Source: CAYXGZ01 sp964464755 (GTDB taxonomy: Bacteria; Planctomycetota; MHYJ01; JACPRB01). Taken from it: a stretch of 64,000 nucleotides of DNA. The DNA lies in contig CAYXGZ010000008.1 of the NCBI GenBank assembly GCA_964464755.1, forward strand, positions 13,800 to 77,799, written 5' to 3'. This document shows positions 31,537-39,553 of the stretch, in pieces. A program made the translations under genes and the position numbers. The notes beneath the pieces are model-generated. The model was not told the DNA's origin. It ran no database searches and was given only the letters and a program-made list of their open reading frames with translations. Numbering within the stretch: the first letter of the stretch is position 1; each line of letters begins with the position of its first letter.

Positions 31537-32898
31537 TCAGCGACCCGGGTGCACGGGGATGACGATCCACCCCGGGGGCGGCTCGCCCGTCGCGACCGCG
31601 GCCACGGTCTCGCCGTCCCCCTCGAGGTGGACGCAGCCCTCCCCGGGCCCGGGGGACCGGGAGGCCAGCCACTCCCGAAGGAACTGCACGTTCAGGGCCC
31701 GGTCGTAGGTCAGGCCGGGCGGATGCGCGAGCGTCCTTGGCGCGCGGTCGCGGAGCAGCCCGAGCCGGTCGACGGCGGGGCCCGACATCGGGCCCAGGGC
31801 CGGCCGGATCCGCTTCACCGTGTCGTAGCTCTGGACGCCGATGACCAGCGCGCAGGCCGCGACGATCCACGCGGGGCGGATCCGGATCTCGCGGCGCCCG
31901 AGCGCGAGGACCATCACGAGCACGGGCGTGGCCAGGCCGTAGTAGAGGTATTGCCGCGGCGTGAAGAAGAAGTTCCGCTCGCGGGTCACCCAGTAGATCA
32001 GCGGGCCGAGCGCCATGAGCAGCAGCAGCGAGAGCGGGGCGACGGCGGCGGGGCGCAGGGCCTCGTGCCTCCGCGCGAGGAGGTAGGCGGCGCCCGCGCA
32101 GAACCAGAGGGGCGCGGCGCGGAGGGCCCAGAAGCCGAGGAAGCGGGACCAGGTCCCGAATTCCTCGCCCGCGAAGCCCCAGTCGTGCCGGGTGCGCAGC
32201 GCGTACCACGAGGCGATCACGAGGGGCAGGGCGAAGGAGGCGAGGTCCGCGGGACGGCGGGACCGGGTCGTGGCGAACCAGGCCGCGGCGAACGCGACGA
32301 TCTGGAACGCGGACGCGCTCGCGGAGAACGCGAGCAGCGAGAGCACGACGAGGCGGACCCGGGCGCGGGGGACCAGCGCCAGCACGACCAGCGAGGCGAA
32401 GGTCAGCGAGTTCCAGAGCGCGTAGGCCCGCATCCGCGACGCGTAGTGGAACACGCGGGTCTGGAAGAGGAAGGCCGCGAGCACGAAGAGGACGAGGAGG
32501 GCCGCCTGGCCGTCGGCGAGGCCGCGCCGGCGCAGCACGCTCCAGAGCAGCGCGCAGGCGGCGAGCCCGAGGAGCAGGGTCGCGGTCATCGACACCAGGC
32601 GGAGGTAGACGTTGGGGCCCAGGCCGAGGTAGCCGACGGACGCGCCCGCGGCGTCGAGGGCCTTCTGGGCGAGGTGGAAGAGCGGGGCGGGGCTGCTCTC
32701 GTTGGGCGCGCCGCGCAGGAGCAGCTCGCCGTACGACACGGGGCGCATGTGGTCGACGAGCCCGACGCCCTCGTCGCCGCTGAAGGGGAGCGCGGCCGCC
32801 TGGCGGACCTCGAGGACGACGAACGCGGCGGAGAGCGCGAGCAGCCCGAGCCACAGCGCGGCGGTCGTCCGGTCGGCGGGCGCGGGGGCGTCGGTCAT
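31537..32898 (-). CDS. Polytopic membrane protein, probable GT-C (PMT/ArnT-like) glycosyltransferase
   Basis: 453 residues, about 11 TM helices. The first outside loop contains SGDEGVGLVDHMR, an acidic motif at the place of the catalytic Asp/Glu of GT-C enzymes that use lipid-linked sugars (GT39, GT83). A soluble C-terminal domain of about 80 residues ends the protein. Long hydrophobic segments alternate with Arg-rich loops as in dolichyl-phosphate-mannose transferase homologues. Substrate and acceptor unknown. It follows the kinase gene by 21 nt and is probably co-transcribed with it. Confidence 0.65.
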   Translation of the reverse strand: MTDAPAPADRTTAALWLGLLALSAAFVVLEVRQAAALPFSGDEGVGLVDHMRPVSYGELLLRGAPNESSPAPLFHLAQKALDAAGASVGYLGLGPNVYLRLVSMTATLLLGLAACALLWSVLRRRGLADGQAALLVLFVLAAFLFQTRVFHYASRMRAYALWNSLTFASLVVLALVPRARVRLVVLSLLAFSASASAFQIVAFAAAWFATTRSRRPADLASFALPLVIASWYALRTRHDWGFAGEEFGTWSRFLGFWALRAAPLWFCAGAAYLLARRHEALRPAAVAPLSLLLLMALGPLIYWVTRERNFFFTPRQYLYYGLATPVLVMVLALGRREIRIRPAWIVAACALVIGVQSYDTVKRIRPALGPMSGPAVDRLGLLRDRAPRTLAHPPGLTYDRALNVQFLREWLASRSPGPGEGCVHLEGDGETVAAVATGEPPPGWIVIPVHPGR

Positions 32899-32919
32899 GG
32901 CCCGGGGGAGGAGTCCGGC

Positions 32920-34527
32920 CTACGAGCCCTGTCCGAGGATCTGCTTGAAGATGCCCCAGATCGAGCCGGAGCGGGGCTCCACGGGCTCGAGGGGCAGGGG
33001 CACGTCGTCGAGGAAGCGCTGGAGGTCGTCGGCCATCGCCGCGGCGGAGGGGTAGCGGTCGCCCTTCGAGCGCTGCATCGCGTGGGCCACGATGCGGCGC
33101 AGCGACTCGGGGACCCAGGGCGCGATCATCTCGAGCGGCTCGGGCGGCTCCGTCGGCAGCTTGGCGAGGACCTCGTCGGTCGAGCGGCCGCCGTAGGGCG
33201 GCGTGCCGGACACGAGCTCGTAGAGCACGGCGCCGAGCGAGTACACGTCGCTCAGGTTGTCCACGCGCTCCATGTCGCCCGAGGCCTGCTCGGGGGGCAT
33301 GTAGTAGGGCGTGCCCATGATGACGCCCTTCACGTACGCGCTGTCGCCGATGCGCTGGACCTTGGCGAGGCCGAAGTCCATCACGTACGGCTTGCCGCCC
33401 GCCTCGAGGATGATGTTCGAGGGCTTGATGTCGCGGTGGAAGACGCCGCGCTCGTGGGCGTACTGCAGCGCCCGGCACACGTCGCGCATCGCGGAGGCGG
33501 AGGCCTTCAGGGGCATGCCGCGGTCCGGCATCGGCTCGCCGCCCCAGGCCGGCGGGACGTAGATCCGCCGGTCCACGGGGTCGTGCAGGAGCATGTCGAG
33601 CGTCGCGCCCTCGACGAACTTCATCGTGTAGTAGAAGTGCTGCTCGACGGAGCCGAAGTCCCAGACCGGGACGATGTTCGGGTGGTCGAGCTCCGCGACG
33701 GCCTTCACCTCGGTGTAGAAGCGCTTCACGTCCTCGGCGTCGCCGTAGGGCGTGCGGATCCCGGCCGCCGTGTCGCTGTCGTGCGGGAGGAGCTTGAGGG
33801 CCACGACGCGGTTGCGGTCCTTCTGCCAGGCCCGGTAGACGATGCCCGCGCCGCCCCGGCCGATCTCGCGCACGAGGATGTGCCGCCCGAAGTGGTTCGA
33901 GGCCTTCTGGGCCGCGATCCGCACCTCGGCGGGCAGCTCCTTCTCGTGGAGGCGCGAGGCCTCCTCGAGCGCCTCGTGGACCGCGGAGGCCATCTGGGCG
34001 AAGAGGAAGGGGATCTCGCTGCCGCACTTCGGGCAGACCGGGTTGGAGCCGGCCGCGCCCGAGCCGGTGTCGATCGGCGCCCCGCACTCGGGGCAGGTGT
34101 AGAGCGTGAGGTTCTGGAGCTGCAGCGCCGTCTCGAGCGCCTCCTTGCGGAGGTAGCCGCGCTTGATGAGGATCTGCCCGATCTGGGGCACGGGCTGGAT
34201 GCCGAGGTCCGCGAGCCGGCCCTGGAGGCGCAGGCCCTCGTTGACCTGGTACTCGGTGGCGAGGCCGTTGCGGACCAGGATCTGCCCGAGCAGCGCGCCC
34301 TGGCGCGCGGGGTGGTCCCCCATCGCGCGCTTCTGCAGCTCGAGCAGCCGGGGGATGTCCTCGTTCTTGAGGTAGCCCCGCGACACGAGCAGCGCCCCGA
34401 GGTTCTTCGCGGGGTTGCGCTCCTGCGAGATGAGGCAGTCGTAGAGCTGCTCCTTCGTGATGAGGCCCTCGCGGAGCGCGATGCGGCCGATCAGGAGGTC
34501 GCCCTGGGAGTTGGGGTCGGAACCCAT
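32920..34527 (-). CDS. Cytoplasmic Ser/Thr protein kinase with four MshEN-like repeats and a zinc ribbon
   Basis: 535 residues, no TM helix. Four N-terminal helical repeats of the type II-secretion-ATPase N-domain kind (LLIGRIALREGLITKEQL at 11-28, LGALLVSRGYL at 43, LLGQILVRNGL at 79, IGQILIKRGYL at 116). MshEN domains bind cyclic-di-GMP in some proteins. Then a zinc ribbon (Cys145, 148, 165, 168) and a kinase domain from about 215: GRGGAG loop, Lys245, HRDIKPSN, DFGLA, MPPEQ, all canonical. Inference: a second-messenger- or partner-sensing kinase. A TATACT box lies 13 nt before the ATG. Confidence 0.9.
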   Translation of the reverse strand: MGSDPNSQGDLLIGRIALREGLITKEQLYDCLISQERNPAKNLGALLVSRGYLKNEDIPRLLELQKRAMGDHPARQGALLGQILVRNGLATEYQVNEGLRLQGRLADLGIQPVPQIGQILIKRGYLRKEALETALQLQNLTLYTCPECGAPIDTGSGAAGSNPVCPKCGSEIPFLFAQMASAVHEALEEASRLHEKELPAEVRIAAQKASNHFGRHILVREIGRGGAGIVYRAWQKDRNRVVALKLLPHDSDTAAGIRTPYGDAEDVKRFYTEVKAVAELDHPNIVPVWDFGSVEQHFYYTMKFVEGATLDMLLHDPVDRRIYVPPAWGGEPMPDRGMPLKASASAMRDVCRALQYAHERGVFHRDIKPSNIILEAGGKPYVMDFGLAKVQRIGDSAYVKGVIMGTPYYMPPEQASGDMERVDNLSDVYSLGAVLYELVSGTPPYGGRSTDEVLAKLPTEPPEPLEMIAPWVPESLRRIVAHAMQRSKGDRYPSAAAMADDLQRFLDDVPLPLEPVEPRSGSIWGIFKQILGQGS

Positions 34528-34540
34528 GTATGGGTTGCGG

Positions 34541-34546
34541 AGTATA
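34541..34546 (-). promoter_or_regulatory. -10 box (TATACT) of MshEN-kinase gene
   Basis: TATACT on the minus strand, 13 nt before the ATG at 34527, in the 39-nt space after selA. Leader would be about 6 nt. Confidence 0.45.
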
Positions 34547-34566
34547 CGGGAACCGCGGGACCGGCG

Positions 34567-35964
34567 CTAGGGCCGCGCCAGGGCCGCGGCGATCTCCGCC
34601 GCCTCCCCCTCCAACAGCGTCCGCACGTCGAAGAGCACCCGCTCCCTCTGGACCCGCGCGAAGATGCAGGGCGTCCCGGCCCGCAGCGCCGAGGCCACCG
34701 CCTCCAGCGAGCGCGACGCGTGCCGCACCGCCACGACCTTCGTCGGCAGCGCGTGCGCGGGCACCGAGCCGCCGCCCACCTCGCTCGTGTCGTCGAGCAC
34801 CTCGACCGTCCAGCCCGGCAGGCCCTTGAGCCGCCCGGCCAGGTCCGCCGCGCGCTTCGCGATCTCCGCGGGCGTCGCCGCGAGCATCGCGAGCGTCGGG
34901 ATCTCCTTCAGCGCCCGCGACTCGTCGAGGTAGAGCTTGAGCACCGCCTCGAGCGCGGTCAGCGCGACCTTGTCCACGCGCAGCGCCCGGAACAGCGGGT
35001 GCGCGCGCACCGCCGCGATGCAGGCCTTCGAGCCCACGAGGATGCCGGCCTGCGGCCCGCCCAGGAGCTTGTCGCCGCTGAAGCAGACCACGTCCGCACC
35101 CGCCTTCACGCTGTCCTGCACGGTCGGCTCGCCCTGGATGCCGAAGCGCGCCATGTCGACGAGCGAGCCGCTGCCCAGGTCGTCCATCACCGGGACCTTG
35201 TGCTTCCGGCCCAGCTCGACGAGCTCCCCGAGCGTCGTGGACTGCGTGAAGCCGAGGATGCGGAAGTTCGACGTGTGGACCTTCATGAGCAGGGCCGTCT
35301 CCGGCCCGATCCGCTTCGCGTAGTCCGTCGCGTAGGTCTTGTTGGTCGTGCCGACCTCGACGAGCCGCGCGCCGCTGAGCTCCATGACCTCGGGGACGCG
35401 GAAGCTGCCGCCGATCTCGACGAGCTGGCCGCGCGAGACGAGGACGTCGCGGCCCTTCGCGAGCGCCGCGAGCGCGATCATCGTCGCCCCCGCGTTGTTG
35501 TTCACGACGGTGGCCGCCTCGGCGCCCGTCAGGCGCTTCAGGAGGGCGGCGACGTGGGTCTCGCGGAAGTTCCGGTCGCCCGTCGCGCGGTCGACCTCGA
35601 GCACGGAGTACCCGCGCTGCTCCGAGGCGACGGCCTCGAGCGCCGCCTTGGGGAGGACGGCGCGGCCGAGGCCGGTGTGGAGCAGGATGCCCGTCGCGTT
35701 GATGACCCGGCAGAGCCCGGGGGCGCTGAGCCGCGCGAGGCCCTCGGCGGCCAGGGCCACGAGGCGCTCCGGCTCCAGGGCGGCGGGGCGGCCCGCCTTC
35801 AGCGAGGCGCGCTGGCCGTCGAGCACCGCGCGGAGCTGGGCGACGACGGCGTCGCGCCCGTGCAGGGCGAGCAGGGGGGCCGCGGCCGGCGAGCCCGCCA
35901 GGAGGTCCACCGAGGGGATCTGGCGGAGCTTCGGATCGGGTTTCGCGGCGTTCTTGGGGGGCAT
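34567..35964 (-). CDS. selA: L-seryl-tRNA(Sec) selenium transferase SelA
   Basis: 465 residues. SelA converts Ser-tRNA(Sec) to Sec-tRNA(Sec) with selenophosphate. Seen: RQIPSVDLL N-domain, INATGILLHTGLGRAVL, VVNNNAGATMIAL, and the PLP Lys in FSGDKLLGGPQAG. The start is set at the ATG at 35964 because GGAGG precedes it by about 5 nt; an in-frame ATG at 35985 lies inside the -10 box TAAGAT and is not used. It shows that the organism can make selenocysteine; selB, selD and the tRNA are not in the window. Confidence 0.95.
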   Translation of the reverse strand: MPPKNAAKPDPKLRQIPSVDLLAGSPAAAPLLALHGRDAVVAQLRAVLDGQRASLKAGRPAALEPERLVALAAEGLARLSAPGLCRVINATGILLHTGLGRAVLPKAALEAVASEQRGYSVLEVDRATGDRNFRETHVAALLKRLTGAEAATVVNNNAGATMIALAALAKGRDVLVSRGQLVEIGGSFRVPEVMELSGARLVEVGTTNKTYATDYAKRIGPETALLMKVHTSNFRILGFTQSTTLGELVELGRKHKVPVMDDLGSGSLVDMARFGIQGEPTVQDSVKAGADVVCFSGDKLLGGPQAGILVGSKACIAAVRAHPLFRALRVDKVALTALEAVLKLYLDESRALKEIPTLAMLAATPAEIAKRAADLAGRLKGLPGWTVEVLDDTSEVGGGSVPAHALPTKVVAVRHASRSLEAVASALRAGTPCIFARVQRERVLFDVRTLLEGEAAEIAAALARP

Positions 35965-35983
35965 CGGGTCCTCCGGGGGCCCC

Positions 35984-35989
35984 ATCTTA
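35984..35989 (-). promoter_or_regulatory. Probable -10 box (TAAGAT) of selA
   Basis: TAAGAT on the minus strand, about 19 nt before the chosen selA start. A transcript from here begins near 35977, keeping the GGAGG ribosome-binding site but excluding the upstream ATG. Confidence 0.4.
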
Positions 35990-36009
35990 CACGCCCGCGC
36001 GCCCGGCGG

Positions 36010-36465
36010 CTAGCGGGAGGCGTGGGCGACGTCGTCGACGTCGTACTCGTCGGGCGACTCGTAGAGCTCGACGGGCTTGTACCCGGGCAGGCGCGAGCGC
36101 TCGACCTCCTCGGCGAACGCCGAGAGGATCCTCCGGTGCATCGTCTCGCGGGCCGCCGCGTGGATGGGGTGCGCGATGTCGGCGTGGTGCCGGACCCGGC
36201 CCTCGGGGTCGCGGGCGGGCCGCCCCTCGGCCTGGGAGGCGCCGCAATCGTTGCAGTAGCGCGCGCGGAGGTGGTTCTTGCCGCCGCAGGCCGCGCAGCG
36301 CGACATGACCTTGCGGGAGGGCATCGCGACGAAGACCCCGCGGGGGCCCTCGATGATCTTCAGGTCCCGGACGACGAACTGGCCGTCGAGGGTGATGCAG
36401 CAGAAGGCGCGGAGCTTGTCGGCGCGGCGGGGCATCAGCTTGACGCGGATCTCCGTGATCTCCAT
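36010..36465 (-). CDS. spoVG: SpoVG-family protein with zinc-ribbon insertion
   Basis: 151 residues against about 97 in Bacillus. SpoVG is a small RNA/DNA-binding regulator. N-terminal core EITEIRVKLMP, LRAFCCITLDGQFVVRDLKII and GVFVAMPSRK is standard. Between that and the conserved DIAHPIHAAARE lies an insert with Cys57, Cys60, Cys71, Cys74 (CAAC...CNDC), a zinc ribbon; a further 20-residue acidic tail follows. GGGAGG precedes the ATG. It lies 31 nt after ispE, as spoVG lies downstream of ispE in Bacillus, and a near-consensus promoter inside ispE can drive it. Confidence 0.92.
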   Translation of the reverse strand: MEITEIRVKLMPRRADKLRAFCCITLDGQFVVRDLKIIEGPRGVFVAMPSRKVMSRCAACGGKNHLRARYCNDCGASQAEGRPARDPEGRVRHHADIAHPIHAAARETMHRRILSAFAEEVERSRLPGYKPVELYESPDEYDVDDVAHASR

Positions 36466-36496
36466 CCCGGCCTCCCGCGACGCCCCGCGAGCGCGA

Positions 36497-37360
36497 TCAG
36501 GGCGGCGACTCCACGCGGACCACCCGCACGGGCAGCGCGGCGGCCCGGCGCGCGAGCCGCGCCTGGTCCTGCCGGTCCCTCCCCACCACGAAGAGGGACG
36601 ATCCGCTGCCGGACATCCGCACCCGCGTCCCCAGGAGCCGCTGCGCGGCCGAGCGGAGCCGCGACAGCTCCGGCCGGAACGCGAACGCCGGGGCCTCCAA
36701 GCGGTTGAACAGGGCCCGGGCCACGGCCGACGGTCCCCCCGAGGCGAGGGTGTTTAGGAATTCTATAACCGACGCCCGAGGTTGTGTCAAGCTTGAACCG
36801 AGCCGCCGGTAGACCTCCGCCGTCGGGTTCGCGTACGGGGGCAGGAGCAGCACGAGCCGCAGGCGCGGGGGGCGGACGAGGGGATGCACGAGCTCGCCCC
36901 GGCCCGTGCAGAGCGCCGTCGCCCCGCGGGCGAAGAAGGCCGTGTCGCTGCCGATCCGGCCCAGCGCGGCCTCCTGCTCGGCGATCCCGAGGCCGAGGCC
37001 CAGCAGCCGGTCCGCGGCCCGCAGCAGGCCCGCCGCGTCGCTGGAGCCCCCGCCCAGGCCGGCGCCGGAGGGGATGCGCTTGCGCAGGACGATCCGCAGG
37101 GGCGGGACGCGGCGGAGCTTCCGTAGCTCGGCCAGCGCCCGCCGCACCGTGTTGTCCGGCCCCGCGGGCGCCGCCTCGCCGGGGCTCACCTCGAGGGAGT
37201 CGCGCCGGGCGCGCGAGAGCTCGATCTCGTCGGCGAGCGAGACGGGGGCCATGACGGTCGCGAGCTCGCGGTAGCCGTCGGGCCGGGTGCCGAGGACCTC
37301 GAGGAAGAGGTTGACCTTGGCGGGGCAGGACTCGACGACCCGGGCGGGGCGTGGCCGCAT
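36497..37360 (-). CDS. ispE: 4-diphosphocytidyl-2-C-methyl-D-erythritol kinase
   Basis: 287 residues, ATG in an ATGA overlap with panC. IspE phosphorylates CDP-ME in the non-mevalonate isoprenoid pathway. GHMP-kinase motifs: PAKVNLFLEVLGTRPDGY, the ATP loop PSGAGLGGGSSDAA and GSDTAFFARG, and the C-terminal MSGSGSSLFVV. A conspicuous AT-rich patch of about 50 bp (36751-36800) breaks the codon bias where a promoter for the downstream gene appears to be embedded. Confidence 0.95.
   Translation of the reverse strand: MRPRPARVVESCPAKVNLFLEVLGTRPDGYRELATVMAPVSLADEIELSRARRDSLEVSPGEAAPAGPDNTVRRALAELRKLRRVPPLRIVLRKRIPSGAGLGGGSSDAAGLLRAADRLLGLGLGIAEQEAALGRIGSDTAFFARGATALCTGRGELVHPLVRPPRLRLVLLLPPYANPTAEVYRRLGSSLTQPRASVIEFLNTLASGGPSAVARALFNRLEAPAFAFRPELSRLRSAAQRLLGTRVRMSGSGSSLFVVGRDRQDQARLARRAAALPVRVVRVESPP
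36762..36790 (-). promoter_or_regulatory. Near-consensus promoter inside ispE (TTGACA, 17 nt, TATAGA)
   Basis: Minus-strand -35 TTGACA (36785-36790), 17-nt spacer, -10 TATAGA (36762-36767) with AT after it. It is one of the best sigma-70-like matches in the window and falls within ispE. The downstream reader is spoVG, with a start near 36755 and a leader of about 290 nt, or spoVG plus selA. Confidence 0.6.
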
Positions 37361-38202
37361 CAGACGAGGATGTTGTCGATGAGCCGGGCCTTGCCGATCC
37401 TCACGGCCAGGGCGACCAGGGTGCGGCCCTTGATCTCCTTGACCGGCTCGAGGGTGTCGGAGTTGACGATCGCGATGTACTCGACCTTGGAGCCCTTGAC
37501 GCGCTGGATGACGCGGCGCATCTCGGCGGCCACGCGGGTCGCGCCGTTCTCGCCGGCGCCGACGAGCTCCTCGGCGCGCTGCAGGGCGCGGTAGAGGCAG
37601 GTGGCGTCCTTGCGCTGCTTGGGCCCGAGGTAGATGTTGCGCGAGCTCATGGCCAGCCCGTCCTCCTCGCGCAGCGTGGGCATCACCTTCACGTCGACGT
37701 CGAGGTTGAGGTCGATCGCCATGCGGCGGCAGATCAGGTACTGCTGGTAGTCCTTCTGCCCGAAGTAGGCGACGTCCGGCTTGACGATGTTGAAGAGCTT
37801 GGCGACGACGCTCATGACGCCGCGGAAGTGGTCGGGCCGGAAGAGGCCGCACATCTTCTGGGGCAGGTCGTTCTGGTCGACGTAGGTCGCGAAGCCCTTG
37901 GGGTACATCTCGGCGACGGAGGGGAGGAAGAGGACGTCGGCTCGCTCGCTCTCGGCCATGCGGAGGTCCTTCGAGAGCTGGCGCGGGTAGCGGTCGTAAT
38001 CCTCGCCCGCGGAGAACTGCAGCGGGTTGACGAAGATGCTGACGACGACGGCGCCGCAGTGCTTGCGGGCCTCGCGCATGAGGCTGAGGTGCCCGGCGTG
38101 GAAGGCGCCCATCGTCGGGACGAAGCCGACGAGCTTGCGCTGCGCGCGGGCGGCGGAGACGAAGCTGCGGATCTCGCGGATCGTCTCGACGACTTTCGTC
38201 AT
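37360..38202 (-). CDS. panC: Pantothenate synthetase
   Basis: 280 residues, ATG in an ATGA overlap with folK. PanC joins pantoate and beta-alanine with ATP. Motifs: VPTMGAFHAGH (HIGH-like nucleotide loop), SIFVNPLQF, FGQKDYQQ, and TLREEDGLAMSSRN (KMSKS-like). All intact. Its neighbours folK and pssA are often unrelated in pathway; coupling reflects a housekeeping operon. Confidence 0.97.
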   Translation of the reverse strand: MTKVVETIREIRSFVSAARAQRKLVGFVPTMGAFHAGHLSLMREARKHCGAVVVSIFVNPLQFSAGEDYDRYPRQLSKDLRMAESERADVLFLPSVAEMYPKGFATYVDQNDLPQKMCGLFRPDHFRGVMSVVAKLFNIVKPDVAYFGQKDYQQYLICRRMAIDLNLDVDVKVMPTLREEDGLAMSSRNIYLGPKQRKDATCLYRALQRAEELVGAGENGATRVAAEMRRVIQRVKGSKVEYIAIVNSDTLEPVKEIKGRTLVALAVRIGKARLIDNILV

Positions 38203-38672
38203 GCCCCGTTCCTTTCCAGCGCCGCCAGCAGTCCGCCGACCGTCCGGCCCGTCCCCGGGACCCGCAGGCCCGGGGCCAGCTCGGCCAGCGGCACGAGCAC
38301 GAACGCCCGCTCCGCCAGCCGCGGGTGCGGCAGCGCCAGGCGCGCCGACGTCCGCTCCTCGGCCCCGTGCACGAGCAGGTCGAGGTCGATCGTCCTCGGG
38401 CCCCACCGGCGGCCCTTCACCCGGACCCGGCCCATCCGCCGCTCGATCGCCTGGAGCCGCCGCAGCAGGGCCGCGGGCCCCAGGTCCGTCTCCAGCTCCG
38501 CCACCGCGTTCAGGAACCGGGGCTGGCCGGCCAGGCCCCAGGGCTCCGTCTCGCGCACCCGCGACCGGCGGACCACCCTCACGCCGGGCTCGCGGTCGAG
38601 ACGCCGCAGCGCCTCGCGGATCGCGTCCAGCCTCCGCCCCAGGTTCGACCCCAGCCCGACGTACGCGAGCAT
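38199..38672 (-). CDS. folK: 2-amino-4-hydroxy-6-hydroxymethyldihydropteridine pyrophosphokinase
   Basis: 157 residues, ATG in an ATGA overlap with the pssA stop. HPPK of folate synthesis: YVGLGSNLGRR, GQPRFLNAVAELET, GRRWGPRTIDLDLL (magnesium Asp pair) and LPHPRLAERAFVLVPL are textbook motifs. The usual length is about 160. No folP or folB in the window. Confidence 0.96.
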   Translation of the reverse strand: MLAYVGLGSNLGRRLDAIREALRRLDREPGVRVVRRSRVRETEPWGLAGQPRFLNAVAELETDLGPAALLRRLQAIERRMGRVRVKGRRWGPRTIDLDLLVHGAEERTSARLALPHPRLAERAFVLVPLAELAPGLRVPGTGRTVGGLLAALERNGA

Positions 38673-39553
38673 CAGAACAGCGCGTCGTCGCTCGGCCCGC
38701 CCGGTGCCCGCGCGGCCGGCTCCGGGGGCGGCAGCCCCTTGCGCGAGAGCCGGCGGCGGACCCACCACAGCGGGCCGGAGGCCGCGTAGAAGAAGAACCC
38801 GAGGAAGAGGGCGAACTCGTGGAAGACCACGGCGAGCAGGGCGACGATCGCCAGCTCGATGAGCGTCACGAAGGGCCGCACGCCGCGGAAGAGCCGGTTG
38901 ACCATGTGCGGGTAGGGGACCCGCGAGACCATGAGCACCCCGAGCAGGAACAGCGTCACGGGCAGCCCCGCCTTGAGGACGCGCACGGCCGCCGCGAGGA
39001 GCGCCGGGTCCTCGGGGATCGCGTTCCAGGGCAGGACCATCGAGGCGACCACGCCCGCCGCGGCCGGCGAGGGCAGGCCCGCGAACTCGTGGTGGAACTT
39101 CTCCTCGACGCCCGTCTCGACGTTGAAGCGCGCCAGCCGCACGCCCGCGCAGCAGGCGTAGAAGAGGCAGACCCCGAGGATCATCCGCGCCACGAGGACG
39201 TCGCCCGTCGAGCTCCAGAGGCCCCAGGTCAGGAACGCGGGCGTGATGCCGAAGGTCACGAAGTCGCAGAGCGAGTCGAGCTGGGTGCCGAAGCTCGAGG
39301 CGGTCTTCGTCATCCGGGCGACCTTGCCGTCGAGCGCGTCGAAGATCATCGCCAGGAGGATCAGGAACGCGGCCGTGTGGAAGTGCGCGTCGCGCGACGG
39401 CCCCGCGTCGAGCCCGCGGGCGACCTGCGTCAGCGCGAGGAAACCGCAGACCGCGTTGCCCAGCGTGATGAGCGTCGGGAGGATCGCCACGGCGCGCACG
39501 CGCCGGCGCTTCCGGATCGTCGTGCGGGTGCCGCCGCTAACGGGTTCGTGCAA
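38672..39553 (-). CDS. pssA: CDP-diacylglycerol-serine O-phosphatidyltransferase
   Basis: 293 residues, several TM helices. The CDP-alcohol phosphatidyltransferase motif is complete: DALDGKVAR, then G in SSFGTQLDSLCD. It makes phosphatidylserine, which the next-upstream gene product decarboxylates to phosphatidylethanolamine. The start is taken as TTG at 39553, because GGAGGGGAG lies 7 nt upstream; it overlaps the psd end by 17 nt. A later GTG (39499) is the alternative. Basic, cytoplasmic N-terminus. Confidence 0.92.
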   Translation of the reverse strand: MHEPVSGGTRTTIRKRRRVRAVAILPTLITLGNAVCGFLALTQVARGLDAGPSRDAHFHTAAFLILLAMIFDALDGKVARMTKTASSFGTQLDSLCDFVTFGITPAFLTWGLWSSTGDVLVARMILGVCLFYACCAGVRLARFNVETGVEEKFHHEFAGLPSPAAAGVVASMVLPWNAIPEDPALLAAAVRVLKAGLPVTLFLLGVLMVSRVPYPHMVNRLFRGVRPFVTLIELAIVALLAVVFHEFALFLGFFFYAASGPLWWVRRRLSRKGLPPPEPAARAPGGPSDDALF

